Shown: positions 17,956 to 27,154, numbered from the stretch's first letter. The stretch: DNA of 64,000 nt from Haloechinothrix halophila YIM 93223 (GCF_000504245.1 NZ_KI632509.1:5421502-5485501); one strand, 5' to 3'. The notes: a model not told the origin generated them from the letters alone. A program made the numbers and translations.

Positions 17956-18405
17956 TTACGTCGCGTCAGGGTCAACCGGAGGCTTCTCGCCTGCGATGAG
18001 GGGATCCTGGACGCGGCCGCCAGCGGCGGCAGTCCCGCGCGTGGCGCCGTTGCTTCCGGCACCGCCAGACCCGGTCCCAGCTCCGCCAGCACCAGCGCCG
18101 CGGGCGCTACCGTCATCGTTCAGGCCGAGCGGGTCCTCGTCGCCGTCGAACAAGTGCTGCGTCACCGCACGCTTCGGGTCGAAATTGCGCAGGCTGCGCA
18201 GGTCCTCGATCGGCTTACGGAACTCATCGAACTCGGGGCCCATCTCATCGCGCAGCTGGTCCCGTGCGCCGGTGGCGAACTCCCGCACCTTGCGGACGCT
18301 GCGGCCGACCCACGCCATAGCGTCCGGCAACCGCTCAGGGCCGAGGATGAACAGCGCCGCGATGAGCAGCACGAGGATCTCCCACATGCCAATGCTGTCG
18401 AACAT
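17956..18405 (-). CDS. tatB: Sec-independent translocase subunit TatB
   Basis: This 149-residue Tat component recognises twin-arginine substrates with TatC. The N-terminus ([20 protein letters not shown]) is a short transmembrane helix followed by the conserved GPERLP hinge and an amphipathic helix. The C-terminal half is low-complexity Gly/Ala with an acidic stretch. ATG 18405 has GGAGGGG upstream. It sits directly after htrA, the same sigE-rseA-htrA-tatB order as in mycobacteria. Confidence 0.92.
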   Translation of the reverse strand: MFDSIGMWEILVLLIAALFILGPERLPDAMAWVGRSVRKVREFATGARDQLRDEMGPEFDEFRKPIEDLRSLRNFDPKRAVTQHLFDGDEDPLGLNDDGSARGAGAGGAGTGSGGAGSNGATRGTAAAGGRVQDPLIAGEKPPVDPDAT

Positions 18406-18455
18406 ACGGCCCCTCCATCACTCGGACGCCACCAGCTTACCGGCAGGCACCAAGC

Positions 18456-19982
18456 TCAGTCAGACCCCAGCTTGACGTCGACGACTAGTTCCCTACCGCC
18501 GCGCACCAGCTTGACACGGGTGACCTCGCCGACGTCGTGTTTGCGCACCGCGACCGTGAGCTCGGCGGCATTGCGCACCGTCCGATCACCGACCTGCACG
18601 ATGACGTCGCCCTCCTTGATGCCAGCCTCCTGCGCGGGCCCACCAGGAGCGACGTTGTTCACCCGCGCGCCACGCGAGGAGTTCGCCGCGACGGATGCCG
18701 CGCTGACGCCGAGGAAAGCGTGCGACACCGAACCGTTGGCAATCAGCGACTCGGCGATCTTGACGACGTCGTCTACCGGGATGGCGAAGCCGAGCCCGAT
18801 GCTGCCGCCCTGCCCCCTGGCGTTGCCGACGGTTCTGATCAGCGAGTTAACACCGACGAGCAGGCCGTTCTTGTCGACGAGCGCGCCGCCGGAGTTGCCG
18901 GGGTTGATCGCGGCGTCGGTCTGGATAGCGTCGTAGGTGACCTGCTCACCGCCGGTCTCAGCGGGCGCGGTAACCGGCCGGTTCACCGCACTGACGATGC
19001 CGACGGTCACGGTGTTTTCCAGCCCGAACGGCGAGCCGACGGCGATCACGGTATCGCCAGGCTGGAGCTGTTCGGACTTCCCGAGCTGCAGCACCGTCGG
19101 GTTCCTGACGTTGACCTTGAGCACCGCGAGGTCGGTCTTCGGGTCGGAACCGACCAGCTTCGCCGTTGCTCTGCTTCCGTCGGTGAACACCGCCGTGATC
19201 TCGGCGTCGTCGTCGGCTTGCGCCGAGGCGACGACGTGGTCGTTGGTGACGATATAGCCGTCGCGGTCGATGACGACGCCGGACCCGACGCCGCCGCTCT
19301 GCCCCGATGTGACCTCGATCGACACCACGGCCGGGGCGACTTTCGCGACAGTGCCTGCCACCGAGCCGGGAGGGCGTTCCACCGCTTCGTCCACCTGCGC
19401 CAACGTGACGTCCCTTGTCAGCTGGTTGCCCTGCTGCGCGAGGAACCAGCCGAGCGTACCGCCGAGCGCGCCGACGATGAGCACCGCGACCGCGAGGATG
19501 ACCAGTGCGCTGGTCCGAAGCCTGCCGCCGAAGATCACCTCGGCGAGGCTGAACACCCTCTCCTGCTGTTTAGGTTGCTCCTCCGGCTCATCCGCGTCCT
19601 GCGCGAGCGCAGGAGTGCCCAGCACCGCGCCAGAGCCAGGGTTGCGCCACGGATCGGTGGCCGACGACCACAGCGGGTCCGCGCCGTTGCCACTGGCGCC
19701 ATCGGGGATGTCCCCGCCCGGCGGTCGCTGCAGCACCACGCCCGCGTCAGCGGTGTCCCTGGAGAACGCCTCGACCAGCGAGGCGGGCGGCTGAGCGGGT
19801 CGCGACGGCTGAGCGGCAGCGGAGTCGTCCCGCTGCCGGGTGTCGAAAGCCCCCTCAACGCCAGGCGGGCGGCCGAACACGGCAGCCGCGGCATCGACCG
19901 CTGGCTGCTGCGCCTCCCGTGAGGCTCCCTGCTCGCCCTTCCCGTCGCCGGGCCGGGCGGGCTGCTGCGAGTTGTCGCTCAT
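18456..19982 (-). CDS. htrA: HtrA-like membrane serine protease with PDZ domain
   Basis: This 508-residue DegP/HtrA-type protease handles misfolded envelope proteins. A Pro/Gln-rich cytoplasmic region (1-150) leads to a transmembrane helix (about 158-182), then a trypsin-like domain with the catalytic triad His249 (VTNDHVV), Asp284 (PKTDLAVL) and Ser364 (PGNSGGAL). A C-terminal PDZ domain (about 415-505) follows. The long cytoplasmic arm fits the actinobacterial HtrA/Rv1223 type. It lies in the sigE stress module, 109 bp after rseA and 50 bp before tatB. Confidence 0.93.
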   Translation of the reverse strand: MSDNSQQPARPGDGKGEQGASREAQQPAVDAAAAVFGRPPGVEGAFDTRQRDDSAAAQPSRPAQPPASLVEAFSRDTADAGVVLQRPPGGDIPDGASGNGADPLWSSATDPWRNPGSGAVLGTPALAQDADEPEEQPKQQERVFSLAEVIFGGRLRTSALVILAVAVLIVGALGGTLGWFLAQQGNQLTRDVTLAQVDEAVERPPGSVAGTVAKVAPAVVSIEVTSGQSGGVGSGVVIDRDGYIVTNDHVVASAQADDDAEITAVFTDGSRATAKLVGSDPKTDLAVLKVNVRNPTVLQLGKSEQLQPGDTVIAVGSPFGLENTVTVGIVSAVNRPVTAPAETGGEQVTYDAIQTDAAINPGNSGGALVDKNGLLVGVNSLIRTVGNARGQGGSIGLGFAIPVDDVVKIAESLIANGSVSHAFLGVSAASVAANSSRGARVNNVAPGGPAQEAGIKEGDVIVQVGDRTVRNAAELTVAVRKHDVGEVTRVKLVRGGRELVVDVKLGSD

Positions 19983-20091
19983 CGCTCCCCGAAGATGCGG
20001 CGGTTACGCGCGACCGGCTCGTGACGCACGTGTCTCGTCCCCAGTGTGCCGCTGACGTGGTGAAGTCGGCGTTGCGGTTAACCCGCGAGCC

Positions 20092-20760
20092 TCAGCGGAC
20101 CAAGCCGCTGGATACGGTGACCGGCGTCGAGGTGGTCGGCGCGGTGGTGGTGCTCGACGTCGTCGCGGTGCCGGTGTAACCGGCGGGCACGACGCCGGAA
20201 TCGCCGCCGGAGCGCGCGGGGGCACCACCCTCCTCGACGGTGAGCGCGAAGGCCAGTGCGGTCAGCACCAGCCCTGAGACCACGACGCCCGCACCCTGCG
20301 CGGTGCGCTTGCCGTGCTTGCGGCCGAAACCGACGGCGCCGAGCGGAGTGCTGGAACCCAGCCGCGCCGCGCCGAGCGTCGCGCCCCGCTGTGGGCTCTC
20401 CGGCCGCTGCACCGCGACGAGCTGACCGTCCGCGGTCATGGCGAGGTTGTCCGGCCCTGACGAGATCTCAGTGGTTTGTGGAATGGAGCTCAGCGAGGCG
20501 AGCAACCCAGCCGGCATGGCAGGCACCTGTGAGTCGTGCACGGCCTCCCTCGCCTGCCGCTGCGCCGTGACGTCCGCAGCGCAGGCCGAGCACCGCATGA
20601 GGTGGATCGCGGCGCGTTCCCTCGCGCCCGGCGACAGTTCGCCATCCACGAACGCGACGATCGCGTCGGGCAGCAGATGCGACTCAGGCAGCTGCCAGTT
20701 ACCCGACGTCCGCCCGCTGTGCCACTGCCCTCCGGGACCCTCGGCACGCGAGTGCGTCAT
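20092..20760 (-). CDS. rseA: Anti-sigma factor RseA (zinc-binding)
   Basis: This 222-residue anti-sigma factor restrains SigE. The zinc-binding ZAS motif is visible: His28 upstream, then H53-x3-C57-x2-C60 in a helix. A middle linker follows, then a possible transmembrane helix (about 157-176, [15 protein letters not shown]) and a Ser/Thr-rich tail. ATG 20760 overlaps the sigE stop by four bases (ATGA), so the pair is made together. By family, zinc or thiol change and proteolysis release the sigma factor. The helix suggests membrane tethering. Confidence 0.9.
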   Translation of the reverse strand: MTHSRAEGPGGQWHSGRTSGNWQLPESHLLPDAIVAFVDGELSPGARERAAIHLMRCSACAADVTAQRQAREAVHDSQVPAMPAGLLASLSSIPQTTEISSGPDNLAMTADGQLVAVQRPESPQRGATLGAARLGSSTPLGAVGFGRKHGKRTAQGAGVVVSGLVLTALAFALTVEEGGAPARSGGDSGVVPAGYTGTATTSSTTTAPTTSTPVTVSSGLVR

Positions 20761-21383
20761 GCCTTCGTCCTCATCGTTTCCCCTTGCGACTCCTTGCGAC
20801 GCTCAAGCGACGCACGCAGAGCCTGGCGGCCACGGTGAATCCTGCTGCGTACGGTACCAAGTTTCACCCCGAGGGTGGCACCGATCTCCTCGTAGGACAG
20901 CCCCTCGACGTCGCACAGCACGACAGCGGCGCGGAACTCAGGCGGCAGTTCGTCGAGCGCGGCCTGCAGGTCAGGGTCAAGGTGCGTGTCTGAGAAGACC
21001 TGCTCTGGACTCGGGTCGTCGCCGACGATGCGGTCGGTGTCGTCGGGCAGCCCCTCCATGCGCACACGCTGCCGCCTGCGCGCCATATCGAGGAACAAGT
21101 TCGTGGTGATCCGGTGCAACCAGCCCTCGAACGTGCCCGGCTTATACGACGAGAGGCTGCGGAACACCCGGATGAATGTTTCCTGGGTGAGGTCCTCCGC
21201 GTCGTGCGGGTTGCCGGTGAGCCGGTATGCGAGCCGATACACCCGGGATGCGTGAGTACGCACGATCTCGTCCCACGACGGCGGTGTCCAGGCAGCATCG
21301 TCCGCTGCCACGGCAGCGGCGTCGGTAACCTGCGCCATCGTCGCCGGCATCTGACTCCTTTTCGCCTCCGGATTCGCCTGCAT
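20757..21383 (-). CDS. sigE: ECF RNA polymerase sigma factor SigE
   Basis: This ECF sigma factor of about 208 residues drives the envelope-stress response. Region 2 ([22 protein letters not shown] followed by [12 protein letters not shown]) and region 4 ([23 protein letters not shown], with the helix-turn-helix [16 protein letters not shown]) are intact. Start choice: ATG 21383 has GGGAG seven bases upstream and lies downstream of the ECF promoter at 21409-21434; GTG 21440 lies upstream of that promoter's -10, and ATG 21350 with AAGGAG is a shorter alternative. M. tuberculosis SigE is known to use several starts. Confidence 0.92.
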   Translation of the reverse strand: MQANPEAKRSQMPATMAQVTDAAAVAADDAAWTPPSWDEIVRTHASRVYRLAYRLTGNPHDAEDLTQETFIRVFRSLSSYKPGTFEGWLHRITTNLFLDMARRRQRVRMEGLPDDTDRIVGDDPSPEQVFSDTHLDPDLQAALDELPPEFRAAVVLCDVEGLSYEEIGATLGVKLGTVRSRIHRGRQALRASLERRKESQGETMRTKA

Positions 21384-21408
21384 CGGCGATCTCCCAACTA
21401 CTCCACAC

Positions 21409-21434
21409 AACGCGGATTCCTTCCCCGTTGTTCC
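21409..21434 (-). promoter_or_regulatory. ECF-type promoter of sigE (likely autoregulated)
   Basis: On the minus strand GGAAC (21434-21430) and CGTT (21412-21409) are separated by 17 bases, matching the mycobacterial SigE/SigH-type consensus. The predicted start of transcription leaves a short leader before ATG 21383. This suggests positive autoregulation of sigE. Confidence 0.75.
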
Positions 21435-21582
21435 CAACACGGGATGCGACCACTCTGCGGCACGTACTTACGGTTTTAGTGAGACTGCCCTGAGAGCAAC
21501 CTGAGAGCTTGTCCTGACTTTGTCGAGGGACCTCTGGCCCCTGTTACGGCCCTGCCTGCCCGACCGTCGCGGCGTGCGGGTC

Positions 21583-21588
21583 TAATCT
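21583..21588 (+). promoter_or_regulatory. Leaderless -10 element (TAATCT) of the O-methyltransferase gene
   Basis: TAATCT sits six bases before the GTG start at 21595 and no ribosome site is present, the usual layout of a leaderless actinobacterial promoter. Confidence 0.55.
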
Positions 21589-21594
21589 GCCCCT

Positions 21595-22245
21595 GTGAGC
21601 TCAGAGACCGAACCGACCGCGCCGCCGACGTTCGCCGAGTACCTCGACGGGTACCTTCCCGACGACGAGGCGCTGCTCACGGCGCGCACCCGAGCCGATG
21701 AGCTCGGCTGCCCGACAGTGGTGCCGTCCGTCGGGTGCACATTGCGCTTCCTGACCGCGGCGCTGAGCGCCCGCGCCGTGGTCGAGATTGGCACCGGCAC
21801 CGGGGTCAGCGGCCTCTACCTGCTGCACGGCATGACCAAGGACGGTGTGCTGACCTCGATCGACATCGAGCCGGAGTTCCACCGCGCCGCCCGCGCCACG
21901 TTCGCCGACGCGGGTTTCGGCGGCAGCAAGACCCGGCTGATCATGGGTCGCGCCGTCGACGTCATGCCCCGGCTCACCTCGGGCGGCTACGACCTGGTGT
22001 TCGTCGACGCCGCGAAGGCCGAGTACCCGCACTACTACGAGCAGGGTGTCGAGCTGCTGCGGCCGGGCGGAGTGATCGCGTTCAACGGCATCCTCGCCAA
22101 CGGCGGCCTATCCGATCCGGCACGCCGCGACCAGGACACACTTTCGCTGCGAGAAGTCGCCAGGTCAGTGGCCTCCGACGATCGGCTCATGCCCGCGATG
22201 CTGCCGGTCGCGGGTGGCCTGCTCGCTGCGGCGCGCCTGGCGTAG
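21595..22245 (+). CDS. SAM-dependent O-methyltransferase (Rv1220c-like)
   Basis: This 216-residue class I methyltransferase belongs to the catechol/caffeoyl-CoA O-methyltransferase family. The SAM site is VVEIGTGTGVSGLYLLHG, followed by LTSIDIEPEF and the metal-coordinating stretch DLVFVDAAKAEYPHYYE. The acceptor is unknown. It is divergent from sigE, as the Rv1220c/Rv1221 pair is in M. tuberculosis. Its 3' end overlaps the convergent MFS gene by 59 bases. The start is GTG 21595, preceded by a leaderless promoter. Confidence 0.88.
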   Translation: MSSETEPTAPPTFAEYLDGYLPDDEALLTARTRADELGCPTVVPSVGCTLRFLTAALSARAVVEIGTGTGVSGLYLLHGMTKDGVLTSIDIEPEFHRAARATFADAGFGGSKTRLIMGRAVDVMPRLTSGGYDLVFVDAAKAEYPHYYEQGVELLRPGGVIAFNGILANGGLSDPARRDQDTLSLREVARSVASDDRLMPAMLPVAGGLLAAARLA

Positions 22246-23464
22246 CGCTGGGCTCCTTGCCGCGCACCACGAGGACACCGATGCCAGCGATGGCGAGCCA
22301 GGCGGCGACGAGACCGACAACGGCACCCCAGCCAGCAGCGGCGTAGACCATGGTGCCTGCGGTGCCGCCGACGCTGCTGCCGACGTAGTAGCCAAGCGTG
22401 TAGAGGCCAGATGCCTGCGCCCTGCCCGTCGGGCTCGCCGCGAACGCCGTCCAGCCGCTCGACACCGCGTGTGCCGCGAAGAACCCGCCGGTCAGCACCA
22501 CGAAGCCAGTTACGACCAGCCACAACGTCGTGGACAGCGTGAGCGCCGAGCCACCCGCCATCACAGCCAGCGCGCCGATCAGCGATCGAATCCTGCCGAA
22601 CGCGCCGATGAGGCGACCCGCGAAAGACGACGACACCGCACCCATCGCGTAAGCGAGGAAGACCAGCGAGGCCACCGCGGGCGTGAGGTTCAACGGTTCG
22701 GCGGTCAGCCGGAACGCCGCCGCGTTGTAGAGCGCGACGAACGAGCCCATACCGAGCAGCGCGACGCCGTACTGGGCGAGCAGCAGCGGCTGACGCAGCG
22801 CGGTCGCGATGCCGATGAGCGCGCCACGCCCACTGCTGCGCACCCGCTGGCACGGCTGCGACCTGCGGCGTTGCGCCCGCAGCGAGAGCAACGCCACCGA
22901 GGCGCAGACCAGCGAGAGCACGGCGGACGAGCCGAGCGCGGCCTGCCAGCCAAGCCGGTCGGTGGTGAAGCCGGTGGCGAGCCTGCCGAGCATGCCGCCG
23001 ATGGTGTTGCCAGCGACCATCGCGCCCACCGCGCCCGCGACACCACGTGCGCCGAGCTTCTCGACGAGGAAGGCGGCGGCGACGCCGGGGAAACCCGCGA
23101 TCGCCGCGCCCTGCAGCGCACGCAGCACGAGCAGCACCGGATAGTTCGGTGCGAACGGGATCAACAACCCAAGCAGTACCGAACACACCAGCGACGTGAT
23201 GATCACCCGACGTCTGCCGATGATCTCGGACAACGTGGCGATCGGCAGCACCGCGATGGCGAGTCCAGCGGTGGCGACGCTGACGGCGAGCGAGGCGGTG
23301 CCTGGGTCGATGCGATAGGTGTCCGCGATTTGCGGCAGCACCGGTTGCGGCGCGTAGAGCAGCGCGAACGAGGCGATGCCCGCCGCGGCGACCGCCAGCG
23401 TCAGGTACCGGGCAGCGGCACCCGTGGCAGGGGCATGCTCATCGGACGGCGCGCTGGTGACCAC
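22187..23464 (-). CDS. MFS efflux transporter
   Basis: This 425-residue, 12-helix major facilitator protein resembles YnfM/Bcr-type exporters. The loop 2-3 signature is present (SEIIGRRRVIITSL), with ALQGAAIAGFPGVAAAFLVE in helix 4. A short Arg-rich cytoplasmic loop separates the halves. Substrate is unknown. It reads into the 3' end of the O-methyltransferase gene. The start is GTG 23464; the upstream side carries the phased repeat array at 23530-23605 and then pepA, so the pair is tandem rather than co-transcribed by certain evidence. Confidence 0.85.
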   Translation of the reverse strand: MVTSAPSDEHAPATGAAARYLTLAVAAAGIASFALLYAPQPVLPQIADTYRIDPGTASLAVSVATAGLAIAVLPIATLSEIIGRRRVIITSLVCSVLLGLLIPFAPNYPVLLVLRALQGAAIAGFPGVAAAFLVEKLGARGVAGAVGAMVAGNTIGGMLGRLATGFTTDRLGWQAALGSSAVLSLVCASVALLSLRAQRRRSQPCQRVRSSGRGALIGIATALRQPLLLAQYGVALLGMGSFVALYNAAAFRLTAEPLNLTPAVASLVFLAYAMGAVSSSFAGRLIGAFGRIRSLIGALAVMAGGSALTLSTTLWLVVTGFVVLTGGFFAAHAVSSGWTAFAASPTGRAQASGLYTLGYYVGSSVGGTAGTMVYAAAGWGAVVGLVAAWLAIAGIGVLVVRGKEPSATPGAPQRAGHPRPAASRA

Positions 23465-23529
23465 GCGCAGCGATACTACGCATTGCTAACGACTTGGTCC
23501 GCTGGGTGTGTCGCAGCAGACACCGGAAC

Positions 23530-23605
23530 GGCGAACTCGCGGCCCCGCAACGCGGAACTCGCGGCGCCGACGGTGCAACTCGCGCGGAATAAGGTGAGAC
23601 TCGCG
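23530..23605. repeat. Phased repeat array, copy B (four 12-mers)
   Basis: Units resembling GTGCAACTCGCG start at 23530, 23552, 23573 and 23594, with spacers of 10, 9 and 9 bases exactly as in copy A (17877-17952). It occupies the gap between the pepA stop and the MFS start. Confidence 0.75.
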
Positions 23606-23607
23606 AG

Positions 23608-25143
23608 TCAGGCGTTCGCGTAGGCAGCGACGAACTCGACCAGCGTGCGGGCCGCGAACCCGGTGCCACCCGGCGTGACCTCGTTGTACGTCTTGTCCGC
23701 CCGCGCGGGCCCCGCGATGTCCAAGTGCGCCCACGGCAGCCCGCCGGTGAACTCGCGCAGGAACAGCGCCGCCGTGATGCCGCCTGGACCGTCCGGTGTC
23801 TGCCGGACGTCGGCGAGCCGCCCGCGCACCGCGTCCTCGTGCGCGGCGAGCAGCGGCATCCGCCACCAGGCTTCCCCGACTCGCTCACCGGCCGCGCTCA
23901 GCACGTCCGCCAGCTCGTCGGTCGTGGCGAAGAACCCGCCGGTGCGCAGGCCGAGCGCCATCTTCATCGCGCCGGTCAGCGTGGCGACGTCGACGACAGC
24001 GTCCGGCGCGAACCGCTCGACGCCATACGCCAGCGCGTCGGCCATCACGATCCTGCCCTCGGCATCGGTGTTGCCGATCTCGGTGGTCTTCCCGCCGTAG
24101 TGGCGCACGACGTCGCCCGGCCGGTATGCGGAGCCGGAGACGTGGTTCTCCGCGGCTGGGATCAGCGCCCGCACCGCGATGTCCGGGCCGCGCTGCGCGA
24201 TGGCCCGCATCGCGCCAGCGACGGCGGCGGCGCCCGACATATCGGTGCGCATCAGGTGCATGCCGTCGGACGGCTTCAGCGAGATGCCGCCGGTGTCGAA
24301 GGTGATGCCCTTGCCGACCAGCAACAGTGTGCGCGTCGCGTCCTTCGGCTGGTAGTTGATCTCGATCAGCCTCGGCTCGCTGGCGGAGCCACCGCCGACG
24401 GCGAGCAGGCCGCCGAAGCCGTTCGCCGTGAGCCAGCCGAGGTCGCGGACCTCGACGTCGAGGCCGACCACGTCGGCGAGGACATCGCTGACCGTGCTGG
24501 CGAGCCAGTCGGGGTTCTTGACGTTGGAGGGAGTATTGGCGAGGTCGCGAGCGAGCGACGTCGCCTCGGCCAACTGGCGCGCGGCACCGGCCACGTCGGT
24601 CAGCTCGGCGAGCCGATCGTCCCCGACGACCAGCCGGACGGTCGCCAGGCGCGGCGACTGCTGCTGCTCGGTCACGGTGAGCCGGTAACCGCCGAGGCAG
24701 ACACCGAGCACGAAGCCGGTCACACAGCGCGGCTCGACGTCGCCCGGCAACTCCACCTGCACCGTGTCCGGCGCGGTGGCACCGGCATCGTCGCGCGCAG
24801 CGAGATCGGCGTTGATCGCCCGCACAAGCGCGGCGCCCGCCGAACGCCAGTTGTTCGCGTCCGTCTGATCCGCGCCGAGCCCGAGGAGCCAGCGCGTCGC
24901 ACCACGGAGTGGATGAATCTCGCCTGCCTTGCCGGTCACCACACCGGGAGGCAGCGCCGATTCCGGGAGCGGCGTACCGTACGCCGAGAGCGCCGAGTCA
25001 CCGTTGACCGATGTCCGCTCGCCGTGCACCGTGGCATCGAAAGGCACCGTGAGCAGCGCGATCGGAGCCCCGCGCCGCACACTGGAAGCAATCTCGACAT
25101 CTGGCACCGTGCTCGGCAGCGACGGCACGGGGGTTCGCACCAT
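23608..25143 (-). CDS. pepA: Leucyl (cytosol) aminopeptidase
   Basis: This 511-residue M17 aminopeptidase removes N-terminal residues from peptides in the cytoplasm, using two metal ions. The catalytic core shows GKGITFDTGGISLKPSDGM, DMSGAAAV and the signature NTDAEGRIVMADALAYG. The C-terminal part continues TKTYNEVTPGGTGFAART-like sequence (here ADKTYNEVTPGGTGFAART), complete. ATG 25143. Length matches the family. Confidence 0.94.
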   Translation of the reverse strand: MVRTPVPSLPSTVPDVEIASSVRRGAPIALLTVPFDATVHGERTSVNGDSALSAYGTPLPESALPPGVVTGKAGEIHPLRGATRWLLGLGADQTDANNWRSAGAALVRAINADLAARDDAGATAPDTVQVELPGDVEPRCVTGFVLGVCLGGYRLTVTEQQQSPRLATVRLVVGDDRLAELTDVAGAARQLAEATSLARDLANTPSNVKNPDWLASTVSDVLADVVGLDVEVRDLGWLTANGFGGLLAVGGGSASEPRLIEINYQPKDATRTLLLVGKGITFDTGGISLKPSDGMHLMRTDMSGAAAVAGAMRAIAQRGPDIAVRALIPAAENHVSGSAYRPGDVVRHYGGKTTEIGNTDAEGRIVMADALAYGVERFAPDAVVDVATLTGAMKMALGLRTGGFFATTDELADVLSAAGERVGEAWWRMPLLAAHEDAVRGRLADVRQTPDGPGGITAALFLREFTGGLPWAHLDIAGPARADKTYNEVTPGGTGFAARTLVEFVAAYANA

Positions 25144-25173
25144 CGAAACCTCAATTCGACCCGTTGGGTTGGG

Positions 25174-25341
25174 TCAGCTCGTTGCCTCCTGCAGGGCTAC
25201 GCCCAGGTCCTTGGCCTCCTCAGCGGTGAGCTCGACGACGAGCCGTCCGCCACCCTCGAGCGGTACGCGCATCACGAGGCCCCTACCCTCCTTCGTGACT
25301 TCGAGGGGACCATCTCCGGTCCGGGGCTTCATGGCCGCCAT
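25174..25341 (-). CDS. DUF3117 small conserved protein (Rv1211-like)
   Basis: This 55-residue actinobacterial protein (MAAMKPRTGDGPLEVTKEGR, then MRVPLEGGGRLVVELTAEEA) matches DUF3117, which is nearly invariant across actinobacteria. Function is unknown. ATG 25341 is chosen because GGAGGGAG lies about six bases upstream (25348-25355). It is encoded 30 bp upstream of pepA on the same strand and probably co-transcribed with it. In M. tuberculosis the homologue Rv1211 neighbours tagA, as it does here nearby. Confidence 0.88.
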   Translation of the reverse strand: MAAMKPRTGDGPLEVTKEGRGLVMRVPLEGGGRLVVELTAEEAKDLGVALQEATS

Positions 25342-25677
25342 AGCGTGCTCCCTCCATATCAACCAGCGTCACCGGTCGTGCTCGTTCGGCTCAGCGTGCT
25401 CCGACACGGACAATGCGTATCTGGTTAAGCCCTGAGCCGAACCCTGCAAGCCCAAACCGGGTCTCACGCGTCCATTCTCCCCTATCGCTGATCTCGTCGT
25501 GTACAGGAGGTCGCGTTTCCCGAAGCATCAACGCTGGTATGCGGACCGCAGCAGGGCCAGATTCGCGGGATCGAGCGCACCGTCTGCGAGCCTGCACACG
25601 CCCCGCTACCCGGCCCGTGACAGCCGGTGTCCGATGCGTGTAGAACGAGCACGACACCTACGACCAGGAGGCAAGCA
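25342..25677. other. Divergent intergenic region, 336 bp
   Basis: The gap between the DUF3117 gene and the enoyl-CoA hydratase gene holds only the two ribosome sites (25348-25355 on the minus strand, AGGAGG 25666-25671 on the plus strand). I see no convincing gene, RNA or clear repeat; promoters for both genes must lie here but I cannot place them. Confidence 0.5.
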
Positions 25678-26496
25678 GTGCCGAGCACATCCGAGCAGCA
25701 GACCGCGACCGACGATGTCGTGCTCGTCGAGGACGCCGACGGCGTCAGGACCATCACGCTGAACCGGCCCGCTGCTTACAACTCGCTCAACATCGAGTTG
25801 AAGAACCGGCTGGTCGAGACACTGCGGGACGCGGCGGCCGACGACGACGTGCGCGCTGTCGTGCTGACAGGGGCAGGCAAGGCGTTCTGCGCGGGCCAGG
25901 ACCTCAAGGAACACGTCGGGCTGCTGCTCGACAACGATCCCTCGCCACTGAGCACGGTCGAGGAGCACTACAACCCGATCGCGACGTCGATCGCGGAGAT
26001 GCCGAAGCCGATCATCGCGGCGGTGAACGGGCCAGCCGCCGGAGCGGGGGCCGCCTTCGCCTACGCCGCCGACGTGCGAATCGCGGCCAGCTCGGCGAAC
26101 TTCCTGATGGCCTTCGCCAACGTCGGCCTCGGCCCCGACTCCGGTGCGTCGTGGACGCTGCAGCGGCTGATCGGCTACGGCAGGGCGCTTGAGCTGATGA
26201 TGCTGCCGCGCAAGGTGCAGACCGACGAGGCGCTGCGGATCGGCCTCATCAGCGAGGTCGTCGAAGACGGCGAGGCGCTGGCGCGGGCGCAGGAGCTAGC
26301 GGCGAAGCTGGCGGCGGGGCCGACAGTGGCGTACCAGAAGATCAAGCAGACGCTCTCGGCCGCGACGTCGTCCAGCTTCGGCGAAGCACTGGCCGCGGAG
26401 CAGGTGGCGCAGAACGAGCTTGGCGCGACGTCCGACCATCATGAGGCGGTCGATGCCTTCGTGAACAAGCGCGCCCCGAAGTTCACCGGCTCCTGA
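25678..26496 (+). CDS. Enoyl-CoA hydratase/isomerase (PaaG-like)
   Basis: This 272-residue crotonase-fold protein acts on an enoyl-CoA. It carries LTGAGKAFCAGQDLKEH, an oxyanion-hole region AAVNGPAAGAGAAFAYAAD and GLGPDSGASWTLQRLIGYGRALELM, which is close to the PaaG-type isomerase pattern where the Asp in PDSG is catalytic. Canonical hydratases have two catalytic Glu; these are not obvious here, favouring isomerase. GTG 25678 follows AGGAGG by six bases. Monocistronic, converging on tagI with a 10-bp hairpin between. Confidence 0.87.
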   Translation: MPSTSEQQTATDDVVLVEDADGVRTITLNRPAAYNSLNIELKNRLVETLRDAAADDDVRAVVLTGAGKAFCAGQDLKEHVGLLLDNDPSPLSTVEEHYNPIATSIAEMPKPIIAAVNGPAAGAGAAFAYAADVRIAASSANFLMAFANVGLGPDSGASWTLQRLIGYGRALELMMLPRKVQTDEALRIGLISEVVEDGEALARAQELAAKLAAGPTVAYQKIKQTLSAATSSSFGEALAAEQVAQNELGATSDHHEAVDAFVNKRAPKFTGS

Positions 26497-26504
26497 CGAC
26501 GGCC

Positions 26505-26536
26505 ACGCCGGGTGTCGCGATCGGCGCACCCGGCGT
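26505..26536. terminator. Hairpin between enoyl-CoA hydratase and tagI
   Basis: Perfect 10-bp arms ACGCCGGGTG (26505-26514) and CACCCGGCGT (26527-26536) with a 12-nt loop in the gap between convergent genes. Confidence 0.65.
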
Positions 26537-26590
26537 TTCCCGGTGCGCGGCGCCAGGCTCCAGCGTGCGGCACTGGGTGCGGCGTGCGGC

Positions 26591-27154
26591 TCAGGTGGCG
26601 CGCCAGCAGCTCGCGATGTGGTCGTCGACCATGCCAGTGGCCTGCATCAGCGCGTAGCAGGTCGTCGGGCCGACGAAGCTGAACCCGCGCCGCTTGAGTT
26701 CTTTGGCCATGGCCTTCGACTCCTCGGAGGTCGACGGCACGTCCTCCACCTTCTCCGCCCGCGGCCGGTTCGCCGACTCCGGCGCGAACGACCACAACAG
26801 CTCGTCGAGCGGGACGTCCAGCCGGACCACCTTACGAGCGTTGTTGATCACCGCGTTGATCTTCGCTCGATTGCGGACGATGCCGGTCGTCTCCAGCAGC
26901 CGCTCGACATCGAAGTCGTCGAAGTCGGCGACGAGGCCAGGGTCGAACCCGGCGAAGGATTCCCGGAACGCCTCGCGCTTGCGCAGGATGACCAGCCACG
27001 ACAGCCCGGACTGGAACGATTCCAGACTGAGTCGTTCGAACATGGCCATCTCGCCGTAGAGCGGCACGCCCCACTCGGTGTCGTGGTACTCGGCGTAGTC
27101 ATCGGCGGTCGTTGCCCAGTCGCACCGCTTCCTACCGTCACCGACCGAGGTCAT
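26591..27154 (-). CDS. tagI: 3-methyladenine DNA glycosylase I
   Basis: This 187-residue base-excision repair enzyme excises 3-methyladenine. Zinc ligands are suggested by CDWA at the N-terminus and the C-terminal HIASCW; the Glu in LSLESFQSGLSWLVILRKR is the expected catalytic region, followed by the family stretch GIVRNRAKINAVINNAR. ATG 27154 overlaps the stop of the preceding DivIVA-like gene by four bases (ATGA). M. tuberculosis has the same order Rv1209-tagA (Rv1210). Confidence 0.93.
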   Translation of the reverse strand: MTSVGDGRKRCDWATTADDYAEYHDTEWGVPLYGEMAMFERLSLESFQSGLSWLVILRKREAFRESFAGFDPGLVADFDDFDVERLLETTGIVRNRAKINAVINNARKVVRLDVPLDELLWSFAPESANRPRAEKVEDVPSTSEESKAMAKELKRRGFSFVGPTTCYALMQATGMVDDHIASCWRAT

